A stretch of DNA of 64,000 bases, from NCBI GenBank assembly GCA_009733715.1, contig WMKJ01000006.1, forward strand, positions 62,001-126,000, written 5' to 3'. A program made the translations under genes and the position numbers. Below, piece after piece: positions 11,928-23,167 of this stretch (the stretch's first letter is position 1; each line of letters starts with the position of its first letter). The stretch is from Herpomyces periplanetae. Lineage: Eukaryota; Ascomycota; Laboulbeniomycetes; Herpomycetales; Herpomycetaceae. A model generated the notes under the pieces. The model was not told where the DNA came from and searched no databases. It worked only from the letters and a program-made list of their open reading frames with translations.

Positions 11928-13987
11928 ATGTCTAAAGCAAACATATCTCTGCCTGTTTCACCAAATTTACCTTACAAAACATCGAAATATGACAATAACC
12001 TTACCTCACCTACTCTAGCTTCCCCACTTTCACCCCCCCAGGCTAGACCGTCTACTGACGTTACCGAGTCTACTCCCTTACTTCACTCATCCCAGTCTGA
12101 TTACCGTGATATTTCCCACCCTTTTTCACACCGTTCACAGTCTCGCGCTTATCGTACATTCACCTGGTTGCGCTCCAGAAAATTTACCATATTATGCTTC
12201 ATCTTACTCAACTGCTTTATTGTTTTTATCATCACAGCGTGCTTCATCATTCCCCCGGCCATTTCAACTTATATCAAACAAGCTCACTCTCTATCCCCTT
12301 CGATGCTGGCCATCGATTCCTTCACTGATGATGGATTTATTGCCAATATTGCCGGTGATTTTCACTTTCTTCCCTCCCATGTTCAACCAACATCAGCTCG
12401 TTGGATTGGGTTATCACTTTCACGCCTCATCCCCCCTCTAACCCTTGGTCCTACGCTTATCAGCCTTACTCTACCCGATTTCTCCAACTCAACCCTCGCT
12501 ACCCTTTCTCTGCCCCCTATCAAGTTAACCATTGCACCATATTACCTTAACCGTTTAAAATTTAACGCTCACGTCTCCCTTCATTCTTCTAATGTATTAA
12601 AAAATCTCGCCAATGTTGCACTTTCCGGCTCCCTACAATCTGCTCGTATCACCTGGATTGCCACCACCACCATCTCCTCTGGATTTTTGTTTGCCGGTAA
12701 CCATGCCCTTGAAGGTCGCCAACTTATCCAAGGTATGTACGTTCTTACTTCTAGTCGGCCGCACCAAATTTCATATCCGTACGGTTAACTTTAACTAACT
12801 TTTTGTACATTACCCAATCTCAAGCAAAATCTTTTCCTCCTTTACCCCACTTTACCCTAACCAATCTTACCGTTTCTAAGTTTACACCTTCCCTTGATCA
12901 GTCCGACGATATCTTACGCTCACCTATACTAATTGATGCTACGTTTATCGCCCCCAACGAATTTCCCGTTACCGTTACATTCCCGTCTCCCCACTTTGAC
13001 ATTTACATACCCAGTTGTTCTAACGATTACGCCCTGCTTCTTACACGCCATGCACAAACGTTAACCTTAACGCCCCACCATGATATTCGAGTCAACCTTC
13101 GTGAAACTCTTTCTACCCTTCCAGAGTCTGTATTATCGGTATGTCCGGGTCGAAACGTTAGCGCTTTGGATACGTTTATCGATACGTATTCGGCGAATCT
13201 AACGGCTACATTGTACATTCGTGCGTCAAGTCCCCCTAGTTCATCAACTCCTCCGTGGCTTTGGGATGCTTTAGCCAACCAATTTTTTCGCTTGTCAGTC
13301 GTCGGGGATCGCATACGCCTAGGTCGTCCCCACGTTGAACCCTTTTCACATGAGGAAGTGCCATCTTATCTGTCGCTCCAACCGTTATCTTCATCACCTC
13401 CACAAGACCCTTTCCAATTCACCCTCATTCATAACGTTAGTCTCACCGATATTCACTTTCATTTACCATCGTTGTCACGAGGACGTGGAGTATCATGGCC
13501 ATTTGAACCACGTATATCAGCCCGTGCACGCATCTTCCTCAACATTCCCGATCCCCTTCACTTTACACTGGATGTTGTAACGCTTAACTCTGTACGTTTA
13601 GTGGCAGACCTTATGTACAGTGAACGTACATTTGCGCGTATATCGGCAAATGATCATTGGACACCCGTTAACGTTACATTTGCTATGATATCCACGTCTC
13701 CATTTCATCGCGCCCTGCGCCTTTCCCTAGCTTTAGATCGGGAACCTCTCGATATTCTCGATTATCCCGCTTTCTTACACCTTTTACGCTCCCTTATACT
13801 CGAGGATCGTCGTCGTCAAGATATCCACCAATCTACTAATCATGAGCTTCACACGCTGACTGCTGATGATCATATAAGTGTATACATCTCTCTGGACCTT
13901 AACGTTCACACGTCTCTCGGACCTCTTATTCTACGCAATTTACACCTTTCCCCCTTTGCCGTTCCACTGGCCAATCTCACTCTGTAG
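11928..13987 (+). CDS. TAG1-like vacuolar membrane protein (DUF3712 type)
   Basis: The coding sequence joins 11928-12732 and 12825-13987, giving 655 residues. The 92-bp intron has a GTATGT donor, an AACTAAC branch site and a CAAG acceptor, with phase 1 matched. The protein has a cytosolic N-terminus with an acidic dileucine-like motif 'ESTPLL' (residues 47-52). One strong transmembrane helix follows at about 86-108 ('FTILCFILLNCFIVF'). The rest is a long lumenal part of beta-rich LEA-like repeats with several N-glycosylation sequons. This architecture and the repeated 'SLTLPDFSNSTLATLSLPPI'-type segments match the fungal DUF3712/Tag1 group, whose yeast member sits in the vacuolar membrane and takes part in ending autophagy. 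The dileucine motif fits AP-3 sorting to the vacuole. Assignment is by architecture and family feel, not alignment. Confidence 0.6.
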
Positions 13988-14278
13988 CTGTGGCCGTTTA
14001 TACTGCTATTTATTTTCGGTGTATGTATGTACATACCGTTTACACGCACTTTGTTATATATCCCCTTGTCTATATTAACCTATCCATGCCTAAAACTACG
14101 CGCATACATAGGAACGAATCCCCTGGTGATAAGTAAAGCTAAGCTACGTGCACATATTCTTCTGTTGTATAGGTGTTTAGGAAGCACGGCGTCGTGATCC
14201 GGTGTATAGGTGTGTGGTGCGGTGTAAAAGTAGTAAAAAACGATGAAAACGGGGGTGCATCGATGGCCGTTCACAGCG

Positions 14279-16012
14279 TCATTGAATCCACGGCCAGAGA
14301 CGTTTGCCCAGGGAGCGAAACTTACGTCCAATGCTCAAATATCTTCGGTGCAAACGAGCATGTATACGGTGAACAAAAGCGTGCCGTAACGATGGTTGTT
14401 CACAGGCGGGAGTTTCGACGACGCTGGTGTCTACGGCTCTTATATCGTGCATCGATGGAGTAACATCACACGGTTCATTGGCGGTAAACTCTCCTAATAA
14501 TCTCGTCGTACTACCGTTTTTACCTGGGGGTCGAACGGTTAATGATACATTTGATACAGTCCCTTGACCACTTGTCTTGTCTCGCGTTCCACTCGATACC
14601 CTTGTCAATTTACTTTGTCGTTCGTTAACTGGTCGATTAGCCTGACCTTTCACACTACGTTCACCCTGTTGGTATTCACGATGCTGATGCTGATGCTGTT
14701 GATGGCCCCCCGCACTCAATTTTCTTCGATAATTATTGTTATTATGTCGACAAGCTGCCGTATGAGGTCGATACTGATTATTATAACTGTAATTGTGATG
14801 ATGGTGATTATGATGATGATGATGATGATGATGATTGTGTCTCCGTACCATGGAAGGCTGCGTTAACATATGCTTTGCCCCGTTAATATTAGTCCCCCGA
14901 TGATGTTGCCCTTGTGATGAATGTGCTGTTATACTATTGTACGAATGTTGCATGTATCCACGTCCGGGAAATTGGGGTATCGCACACCAATCGTACGTCG
15001 CAAATATTGGCGCTGAATACGGCGTCGTTGACCTTCCGTCTATTCCGTTATTCATTACTAAAGACATTCTCGAACTACTACACAAATTACTCGGTCTTGA
15101 TGAATGTGAAGATTCGTATGAATACCGATCTTGACACGATTGAAGTGAACCTTGTAATCCTTGTTCACGCTTGTGCCAGTTCCCGTCTTCGGTACCTCGG
15201 GTATCACTATGTGTATCGCTCTGTTGTGGTGGTGGTAGTGATGGCGGATTTGCGCTAATTTTCCCTGGTTTTGGAAATGCTCTATCCGTTGTATCAATCA
15301 ATGATGATTTATCGTCCTGTCCTTCCTAAATTTTCACCCACGTAACCATTGCACCTCGTCGACGCCGTAACCATTCATTAGCCATCGTATTCGCTTTGTT
15401 AACGTTGTTACACGCTTAAAAAATTAGAGGAAAATGTAACGTTACTTGATAATCGCACGGCGATATTTCACCTGAACTCGGTGAAAATGCTGAACCAACG
15501 TCGGGTGATAATTCTGTAGGTTGACTTGAATCCGGATTACCTTGTATGGGTAATGGGTTAGACTTTGGTTCAGATCTTTCCGATGGCGATCGGTTTGGTG
15601 GAGATTTTGGCTCCTGCTCTCGTTTTGTACGACAATGATGATGACGGTGATGTCGGTATCTGTATGTATATAAAAGTGTTCGATTATGTCCTCGACAACG
15701 TCTCCGTCGATGACAGTGATGACACGATCTTTTCAAACGATTACCCGTAGATTCTATGGAAATTCTACTTCCACAACGGTGACAAGAAGGTGCAGCTACT
15801 GATGGTGATCGATGATGCAATGATTGCTTGTGTGAGGACCGAAATGCGTTTAATTGTGGTACAGCCGGTGACAGTGGTACGGAGCAAGAACTGCAATACC
15901 TTTCTACCCGATTTACCGTTGGACAAACGCGATATGCAGCAGTCTTCGGAATAAGCGTTCTGTACTGACATGAGGGACAAAGAAGGGCTGACGAGCTCGG
16001 AGAAAAGTTCAT
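14279..16012 (-). CDS. Cys/His-rich zinc-ribbon protein of unknown function
   Basis: On the minus strand, exons 16012-15446 and 15325-14279 join in phase 0 to give 537 residues. The 120-bp intron has a GTAACG donor and a TTTAG acceptor. The start at 16012 is the first ATG; upstream the frame opens only with TTG. The N-terminus carries two Cys4 knuckle pairs: 'CPSC' ... 'CSSC' (residues ~9-44) and 'CHRCG' ... 'CHHC' (residues ~77-100). These look like two small zinc ribbons. An Arg/His-rich stretch, a Ser/Pro linker and a long His/Asn/Gln-rich region with runs of His (about residues 345-365) follow. The basic C-terminus reads 'HARLHRRYLSIGRKFR'. I know of no family with this layout. Metal or nucleic-acid binding is plausible. 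It is convergent with the TAG1-like gene. Confidence 0.65.
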
Positions 16013-16967
16013 AGTCCCCAACCTCGAGTCTCCAAACTTCTAGCATGTCTTGCCAGTATTCCAAGTAAAATAATAGTATAACCTTGTAAATAATATGTTC
16101 GAGTTATAAATAATTTTTTAGTGCCTTCTTCCCTCCGCATACTAAAGTGTGAACATGTGTCAATCGTCAAATGTATAAGTAACGGAAATAGATTTTGTCA
16201 TCTTTACCCAAACAATCAATCCGTACAGTAAAACTAGAGGTTAAGCTATCGCAGAACCACTCCTTTTTGCAAGTAATATGCCCAAAAGGTAAGTATTAAC
16301 GGATAAGCGCTGAGATCCCCAAGTAAATCCAAATGTGACGACACATGAGTTGAAGACCGCAATATCCATCTCCTGAATTTTCATGCGGAGTTTGCCCAGT
16401 AGGTACATGCGAATAGAAGTAGCATAAGTATGAAGAAATCGATTATAGTTGTGTATCATCAATAAGTCTTTAGTGAGTAGTTGTATCGTAAAAATACCGT
16501 GTACGCGACATTCAAAAAAGCTTCCCTTTCGGTGTTGTTCACAGCAACTTCCTTCGGCTTGTTCTGCTTTTAAATTCTGTGAAGTTGCGTTTCCGACTGT
16601 TGATCGGATCTTTCTGTTAGCATGTATAAAAGTCCGTGTTTGGGTTTGGTGTTACGGTATACCGATGTATAGATGGGAACTAGCCTGGCCGAGACCGAAG
16701 CACCAGAATAGCTCTGGCGCGTTAAGCTGTGTATACAGAAAAATGTGATTTGCGCCGGGTGGCCTCCGATCTGTGATATCACATACACAATACACAACGT
16801 CGCTGCTGTACTTACCAACAATCTACATCCATTCCCCTCGGTCAGTGCAATCGTCACTGAAGTATAAATCAGGAAAGTAAAACGTAATAGTTGAAAATTT
16901 TGAACTTCGTTACACTACAAAATATCACCGAAGCTAGCACCAGAGTACAATCTAGTAAATCTCAGAG
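16013..16967. other. Intergenic stretch between the zinc-ribbon gene and the p24 gene
   Basis: No gene is supported. Both flanking genes are on the minus strand, so this holds the promoter of one and the 3' flank of the other. Minus-strand frames at 16241-16462 and 16570-16857 lack a homologous feel, and the latter opens only with GTG. A possible intron-like GTAAGT lies on the minus strand near 16815, so a short unrecognised multi-exon gene cannot be excluded. Confidence 0.4.
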
Positions 16968-17828
16968 CTACGTGAGCTTCTGCTTAATGAAAAATGTTCG
17001 AAGATGCGAAAGTTGCCATATGCACGTAATTGTAAGTATAACCAGTTGTGTAAGTGTCCATTTAATAACCTTTGAATTAGTTTTTTCCGATAAATTGCGA
17101 AACTCTGCTTCCCGTTCCTATACGTATACATATTGTTAACCAAGTTCACTTTAGTAAAGACATCGGATTAAACGTATTATCTTACCCTTTGAAATAACTG
17201 CTCCCGACGTACAACCGACAATCGCGAGTTAAGCTCGCTAACTCGATGGGAAATATCGTCTAATTTAATCTTTTCGGAATTCTCCAATTCATACGTATCC
17301 CCCGTTACCATTGACAAATCAAACTTTAGGCCACGATCATTAGGATTATCCAAATTCCACCAAGTTTCGCCACTTGGTGTAGGAAGGAAGCAAAGACGGT
17401 GTTCACCTGGATCGGCCGGACTAAAGGTAAATCGACCTTCCGATGCTCCATTTTGTGAGATTATTCGATGATTATCATCAAACACTTCATCTACAGAAAT
17501 AAATATTCCCAAACGAGGATCTACTTCATATCTCTGTGATTTTTCGTTGTATCGTTCAACCCTGTATCTGCCTGTACGTTTCACTTTTATTAGCCACCGC
17601 TCAACGAAAAATATTATACACATGCATCCGACAAATATCCATTTCAGGCCTGTATAATATAAGAATTCTGCTGAAAAGCCATCCAAACCTACCCACAACC
17701 ATAACATCTTTGGGTAACTGTTCAAAAAAACATTTTGGTCCAGGAGTATTAATGAAAAAATATACTGCTCGGATCCGTACCACAAAGCAGAAAAATACCA
17801 TGAAATACTTTAGCGAAATATAATTCAT
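16968..17828 (-). CDS. p24/TMED family COPII cargo receptor (GOLD domain)
   Basis: Three exons on the minus strand (17828-17693, 17571-17186, 17117-16968) join to 223 residues. Both introns close in phase (121 bp GTAGGT/ACAG and 68 bp GTAAGA/ATAG). The parts follow the p24 plan in order. A signal peptide (residues 1-~21) is followed by 'KCFFEQLPKD', the conserved first Cys of the GOLD domain. 'EGRFTFSPADPGEHRLCF' is the second part of that domain. A coiled coil ends in 'REAEFRNLSEKTNSKV', a transmembrane helix lies at about 193-211, and the short cytosolic tail 'RTFFIKQKLT' carries the FF (COPII) and Lys-rich (COPI) sorting signals. The family cycles between ER and Golgi and recruits cargo such as GPI-anchored proteins. 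The subfamily (Erp/Emp24/Erv25) is unresolved. The last exon was found from splice logic only. Confidence 0.93.
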
Positions 17829-18779
17829 CCTTGATATATATTTCACACGCCCCAATCTTATAAATTCCCGTAAACCTTCAGTATTTCACCCTTTTTTTGC
17901 AACCGTAAAGCAAAAACTTTTTTTTCCTTTCCCCAAACTTCGTCATCTTCGCGCGAACCTTTTCAAAGTTTCCGGATTATCCCTTGTTCCGCGCACGTGA
18001 TCTCCCTCCCCTGGTATGCGTCCCGACAGTGGTTTGAAAGTTTAACATGGGAAGAATTGGATTCAAGTGTGGGTGGATGGTTGTTGAGTAATGATTGTAC
18101 TGGATTAAAGCAATATAATAGAGTTTCAATCCATTAATTGTATTATGTGAAAGGGAGCTGAACGACAATTGTTAGTTCCCGATTTTCCTACCACCAACAA
18201 TACTGACATCTACTCAAAAAATTCCCAGTCATCCCCCCTTACTTCCCGCTTTATCTACCAATACTTCTCCTCATTTATACACACACGTAGAATGTTTAAA
18301 TCAATTTGCCCTTCATCCGTTCAAATCCTCTCCATTTACACCTCTCGACACCATCTCCGGCTTTACTTTGCTCCTAGTCAGCCACAGCGCGTTACTAATC
18401 AAACGAGAGTGGCGGTGCTGCGGGCTCTTTTGAGGGATTCGCTTGGCTGCCGGGGCGAGAGTTTGAAGGAAACTTTCGCTTATTATATCCCACTTGATTC
18501 AAACATTTTGTCGGATTGTACAAAGTTTTTACTTAATTTTATCTACGTTTATAATTTGTTAAAGTTTTGCCTTGATTGATCAAGTTAAGTGATCAAACTC
18601 TCGAGCACTACTGGCTCGTGGAGTTCTCTCATCACCAAAATTATCGTGGGCTCTCGTTCAAGCTTATTTTAAGGTTGACCCACGTACACGAGAATTAATA
18701 TCTTATTGTGTACTTCATTACCATTTGCTTGTCATCGTTGTGTGGGAATTGCATTGATTTTGCCAATAAGCACACAAAC
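17829..18779. promoter_or_regulatory. Divergent promoter region between p24 and KHDC4-like genes
   Basis: About 950 bp separate two divergent starts. It holds a GCGCACGTGATC box (CACGTG at 17994-17999), T-rich tracts near 17890-17930, and an AT-rich segment nearer the KHDC4-like start. A frame at 18169-18579 shows no recognisable protein. No ncRNA could be identified. Confidence 0.45.
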
Positions 18780-21165
18780 ATGTCGGGAGAATCAAGGAGA
18801 TCATCAAGATTTGATCAAGCAGAACCTGCACCGCGTAGAAACGTTTCTCGTTTCGATCGACGATCAAAATCACCTGCCTTGGATCGTCATCACGCGCGTT
18901 TTCACGATCGGTCATGTGGAAATAAGAATGAAACTTCAAGTACACTTCCAGAGACCTCCAAACCAGATCCCGCTGCCGTCGCCGCCGCTGCTGCTGCGCG
19001 TATCAATGCCCAATTACAAGCTCGTAAAGCGATTCCCCAAGTGGATCTATCCAATATTCAAAACGTACCGTAGCGTTCTTCTCCCATTTCACCACCCCTT
19101 ATAATGTCACTTTATATCATCCGGAATATCAGTCTAATACTCTTCCGGTTTACAGATTCCTTCGTCCTTAACCATGTCAACTACAAGGCCTGCCATGATA
19201 AACACCAACATCTATACGCAAGACGGCGATTATATCAAGGATATCGAAATTAACGATCTCCGTAATAAGTACACTCTGACCAAAGGTTCAACTCAAAAGA
19301 TGGTAAATATTTTTAGCTTAATATCTGCTGATATCATAGGCACTTCCGGCTTGAATTTACGTCGTATTTCTCATTTTGCAAAAAGTCACACTGGTATGAC
19401 ACTTATGAGAATGGAGTGCTGATCCTGGAAGTGCTGCGTCGGTATTTTGTTTGTCACTTGCATAATTTTATTTTGGCATATGTGCATGCATGTGTCCTTG
19501 TGTGCTCGGCCCTCGTACTCCAATATTGTAATGCTGTTATCGGCGCTTCATTTCCGCTCACGCGCTTCATGCTCGTCGTGTCCAGTCCACGCTGAATTGA
19601 TTTGATCGCCATTTGTACAGGCTTTTCATTAAGAACTAACCAGTTAAATTTAGATTAATGATGAAACCGGCGCAGGTATGATTGCAACGCTAGGCCGATT
19701 TTCTTCAATGTTTCACTTAATTGCATATTGAACGTCTCGTTTAAACATCTGACAACCTTACGCGATGGTTGCGTCAATTTTCTTGCATAGATGTTACCAC
19801 GCGCGGTGAATACTATCCTGACAAATCTATGGCCACCCCTGCGGTAAGTATGCATCCAGAATTGCTTATCTACATGATGCGTGTACACCTTTGGGAACAA
19901 TTGTTAACAATTGATCGACATGTGTGCACAGAAACCTCCTCTATATCTTCACGTAACAAGTAGTACCAGAGAAGGTTTAGAAGCGGCAATAAAAAAGATT
20001 GAAGAGCTCATGAAGGTTGAATTGCCCAATTTGGTTGATGAACGGAGATTTCGTCGTCGGGAGCCCGATCAACATGATCGTGATGAATTCGGACGGGTAA
20101 ACTGGGTTAACTTTTTTTTTGGGGGGGAGGGGTTTTGTTTACCCTCTTATGTTTTTTCAGAGAGTACATTAGACTAACGTGCAGAGTTAACGTCGTCGAG
20201 AGATATAGAGAAAATGGCCTGAGGAAATGGTACCTATAGGACTAGATCCAATTCCGGGTTTCAATTTAAGAGCCCAAGTTGTAGGTCATGCAGGGGCATA
20301 CGTCAAGCATATTCAAGCACAAACCAAGTGCCGAGTTCAAATTAAAGGAAGAGGTTCTGGTTTTACTGAGCCATCTCTAGGCCGTGAAAGCGATGAGCCC
20401 ATGTATCTTCATGTTACCGGTCCAGATGCTGAGCAAGTGAAAAAAGCCAGAGAGCTTTGTGATGATTTACTGGATAACGTGAAAAAGCAGTATACCGCGT
20501 ATAAGGAACGTGGGGCAGCAATGGCACTGAACGCGACAATGCGGATGAATGAGATTTCTGCTAATCGTTTACCCAATCGGCCTAATGTTCCCGCTGCTGT
20601 TACGGCAGCTCATCCAAATCCGCCAAATATTATCGCAGCCCAGTCAATATCATCTAACAATTTGTCGGCATCAGTAGCAGCTACCACTGTGTCTCCCAAT
20701 TCTGCTGCTGCTGCAACAGCATCGACTCCTGCTCTTTCATCATCATCCCAAGTTCCAATTTCAGCGGCACCAACATTTCAGCATCCGGATTATTCTTATA
20801 ATCCTCATCAGCAGCACGCTCATGCACAGACTCACCAATTTTACGGGGCTAATGCTCACGATCCTTATGCAGCATGGGGCGGTTACCAGAATTATTTGGC
20901 TATGTATTATCACTATTATGAAGCCCAGTCTGGAGTTGCTAATTCTTCTGCACCCATTTCAACCGATCCCTCTCAAGTTTCTGGTCATTATGATGGTACT
21001 TCCTACCAAAACTCTTCTACTTCGAGTGCTGATCAGTCTCAACCAGCTGAAACTAACTCGGCATCTCCACCTCCACCTCCACCTCCACCTCCACCACCAC
21101 CGCCGCCGCCGCCGCCTTCATCTCCGAAAACAGCGCAGCCCGAGAGTTCCAAGATTTCAGCCTAA
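18780..21165 (+). CDS. KHDC4/BLOM7-like KH-domain RNA-binding protein, six exons
   Basis: Exons 18780-19064, 19156-19302, 19654-19675, 19791-19843, 19932-20096 and 20209-21165 join in phase to 542 residues. The first ATG context is ACAAACATGTC. Residues ~105-200 form a KH-like module: 'IEINDLRNKYTLTKGSTQ' then 'INDETGADVTTRGEYY' then 'PPLYLHVTSSTREGLEAA'. Residues ~230-300 form the second KH: 'NLRAQVVGHAGAYVKHIQ', 'CRVQIKGRGSGFTEP', 'EPMYLHVTG'. This tandem layout and these motifs match animal KHDC4 (KIAA0907/BLOM7), which associates with the splicing machinery. The tail is Ala/Ser/Gln-rich and ends in an uninterrupted run of 16 prolines near residue 515. Exon 3 is only 22 nt and intron 2 is 351 bp. 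The last acceptor (ATAG at 20207-20208) is the least certain junction. Confidence 0.88.
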
Positions 21166-21248
21166 TTCATTCAATCATCAAAATTCGTTAATTATCGGTC
21201 CGCCAATTTCAGCGTATTAATACCAGCACCGAACCAACTGTACTTATG

Positions 21249-22943
21249 CTAATTTATCGAGCTCGCTGGTTCACCCATTAACTTTTCCAAAGCAGAAACC
21301 CATTCCTTTGTGAAAGCGCGCATGGAAAACCGCTTAGCACTCTGGCGTGCTTTTTCGCGAATTTCTAGCCTTTCCTTGGCCGGAAGTTGGATTGCTTTGG
21401 TCATGGCTTCAACGTACCCCGAAATGGTTGAAGCACGATATCCTGTGCTTACAATTTTAAATGCCTGAGTCGTTTTATTGTAACGCTCATCTGTATCGCA
21501 TACTATATCTATTGCAGGACCTCCGCTGTCATTGACAATTGCGATGAGCCCCGCAGCTTGGTACTCGACAACGCTAATCCCAAAATGTTCGTTCCACATA
21601 GCATTAAGACCTACGTGAGATGTGTTCAAATATTGTAAAATTTCCACCCACGATAAATTGGTAAGAAAGTCTACCTTATCGTGTATACCAAGCGAGCGAA
21701 CTATTTCTTTTAATTCATTTATACGTTGGATATCTTCATTATTTCTCACTGAACCAATTAGTAGTAGGCGTGGCATGCGGTGAAGAGGAGGATGCTTCGA
21801 AACATCAGTGATTGTATCGCAGGTATGTACGCTACATGAAAAAGATTCTTTGTATAGAGGCCAAACTTTTCCAAGTTCATTTTCAGGTGTACATACGGAA
21901 TGAGACATACGGGCAAACGCTTGAATTATCAACTCGTGGTTTTTCTCCCGGCGAAATTGTGCAGTGTACACCATGACTGGTTGGCGTAGTTCACGCTCGC
22001 TGATAGGGTCAACTTGGCAGTGTTCTTCGATTTTTTCTACGCTAACAGGTGGAAAAACTACTTGTATCCCGGAAATTTGCCGTTTGCGATAACTCCGGAC
22101 TTTGCGCCATGGTTCCCATAACTGTTTTAAATGCTCCAAAGTCCAACTTGAGTTCGCCATAACCAAGTAAATATTTCCGGCCAATAACCCGTACAATTTG
22201 GCAAACATTTTCCAGTATACACGTTTGATATATTGGGCGATAACAATATTTATTCTGTCAGTTTTTCCAGTGGAGTGTTGTAAATTATTTAGCATATCAG
22301 TTGATATAATGGGATAATGGACATAAGCAGCCGTTTTAACATGTGGGTACAGCCAACCGCATAATGCTGTTACACCGACACATCCAAAGGTATCAATGAG
22401 AACATGGGGAACTCTCTTGTATAAAGCTTCAGCGCCTACAATAAAGGAGCCAACAGTTTGTCCTAATAAAGTAAACCGTGGCCAAGTTGTATGTAGCATA
22501 AACTTTGTCCAACGTAATGGAACGATTTCGATATACTGCCAGTCCAAATCAATATCGAAACTTCGACCTATCTTACTTGCCAATTTCTGCTTAACGTGCG
22601 AAATACTTTCTGCCTTTTGGCCCGCACTTGCTTGATCCATGTAAACTACACATACGGCACCAGGATACCGATACTGAGTTATACTTATGGCAGCCCACAA
22701 AACCCTTTCACCTCCCCCTCCAGCATCACAACACGGATGAAAAAATCCGATAACCCATTCATTCTTGTTAACGCGTAAACCATGATACCATGAATTTTCC
22801 CCGGAAAAATACGATATAACAAACCCCAACAATTTTCCCACGGTAATCCAATCAAACCAAATTCCAATTAACAAAAACCCGCATAAAAATAACCAAACCA
22901 TCACAATAACTAAAACTTTCTTCCACGAACAATCCTCTTGCAT
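21249..22943 (-). CDS. ALG11: ALG11 alpha-1,2-mannosyltransferase
   Basis: A single minus-strand exon encodes 564 residues from the ATG at 22943; the frame upstream begins only at TTG. ALG11 adds the fourth and fifth mannose to the dolichol-linked N-glycan precursor on the cytosolic face of the ER, using GDP-mannose. Evidence includes an N-terminal hydrophobic anchor (residues ~9-30), the Gly-rich nucleotide motif 'HPCCDAGGGGERVLW' near residue 70, and 'VHYPIISTDML' near residue 210. The C-terminal GT-B signature 'GLNAMWNEHFGISVVEYQAA' places the conserved E-x7-E near residue 450. Length matches yeast and human ALG11. It is tail-to-tail with the KHDC4-like gene, leaving only 83 bp for both terminators, and head-to-head with SWC4. 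Confidence 0.95.
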   Translation of the reverse strand: MQEDCSWKKVLVIVMVWLFLCGFLLIGIWFDWITVGKLLGFVISYFSGENSWYHGLRVNKNEWVIGFFHPCCDAGGGGERVLWAAISITQYRYPGAVCVVYMDQASAGQKAESISHVKQKLASKIGRSFDIDLDWQYIEIVPLRWTKFMLHTTWPRFTLLGQTVGSFIVGAEALYKRVPHVLIDTFGCVGVTALCGWLYPHVKTAAYVHYPIISTDMLNNLQHSTGKTDRINIVIAQYIKRVYWKMFAKLYGLLAGNIYLVMANSSWTLEHLKQLWEPWRKVRSYRKRQISGIQVVFPPVSVEKIEEHCQVDPISERELRQPVMVYTAQFRREKNHELIIQAFARMSHSVCTPENELGKVWPLYKESFSCSVHTCDTITDVSKHPPLHRMPRLLLIGSVRNNEDIQRINELKEIVRSLGIHDKVDFLTNLSWVEILQYLNTSHVGLNAMWNEHFGISVVEYQAAGLIAIVNDSGGPAIDIVCDTDERYNKTTQAFKIVSTGYRASTISGYVEAMTKAIQLPAKERLEIREKARQSAKRFSMRAFTKEWVSALEKLMGEPASSIN

Positions 22944-23167
22944 CTCCAATTTAAACGAAAAATTTTCGCGTTTTCTCGAACACAGGCTTGGCCACGTGCT
23001 ACGCAATTAGTAAGAAGTCACGTGCTTGGGGAGGTTACGCGGCGATTGCCCGATGGAGTTGGTGATGGCGACTTTTTTATTTAAAAATGAGGCCACAGGC
23101 CGCAAAATAAAAGGTTTTAGGAAGAATCGGGAAAGATTATTTAGTTTATAAATTGATCGGATTAGTT
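22944..23167. promoter_or_regulatory. Short bidirectional promoter ALG11/SWC4 with two CACGTG boxes
   Basis: Only 224 bp separate the two ATGs. Two CACGTG palindromes sit 26 bp apart (22993-22998 and 23019-23024). An A/T-rich segment with AAATAAAAGG lies about 60 bp before the SWC4 start. Whether both genes use the boxes is inference. Confidence 0.6.

Noticed and set aside
16287-16296. Minus-strand ATACTTACCT, identical to the 5' end of U1 snRNA
   Set aside because: The following ~160 nt show neither the U1-70K loop sequence nor a convincing Sm site, so a chance match is more likely than a U1 gene.
16241-16857. Possible short gene on the minus strand with a GTAAGT near 16815
   Set aside because: No ATG-led frame, no conserved protein pattern and no consistent exon join could be found.
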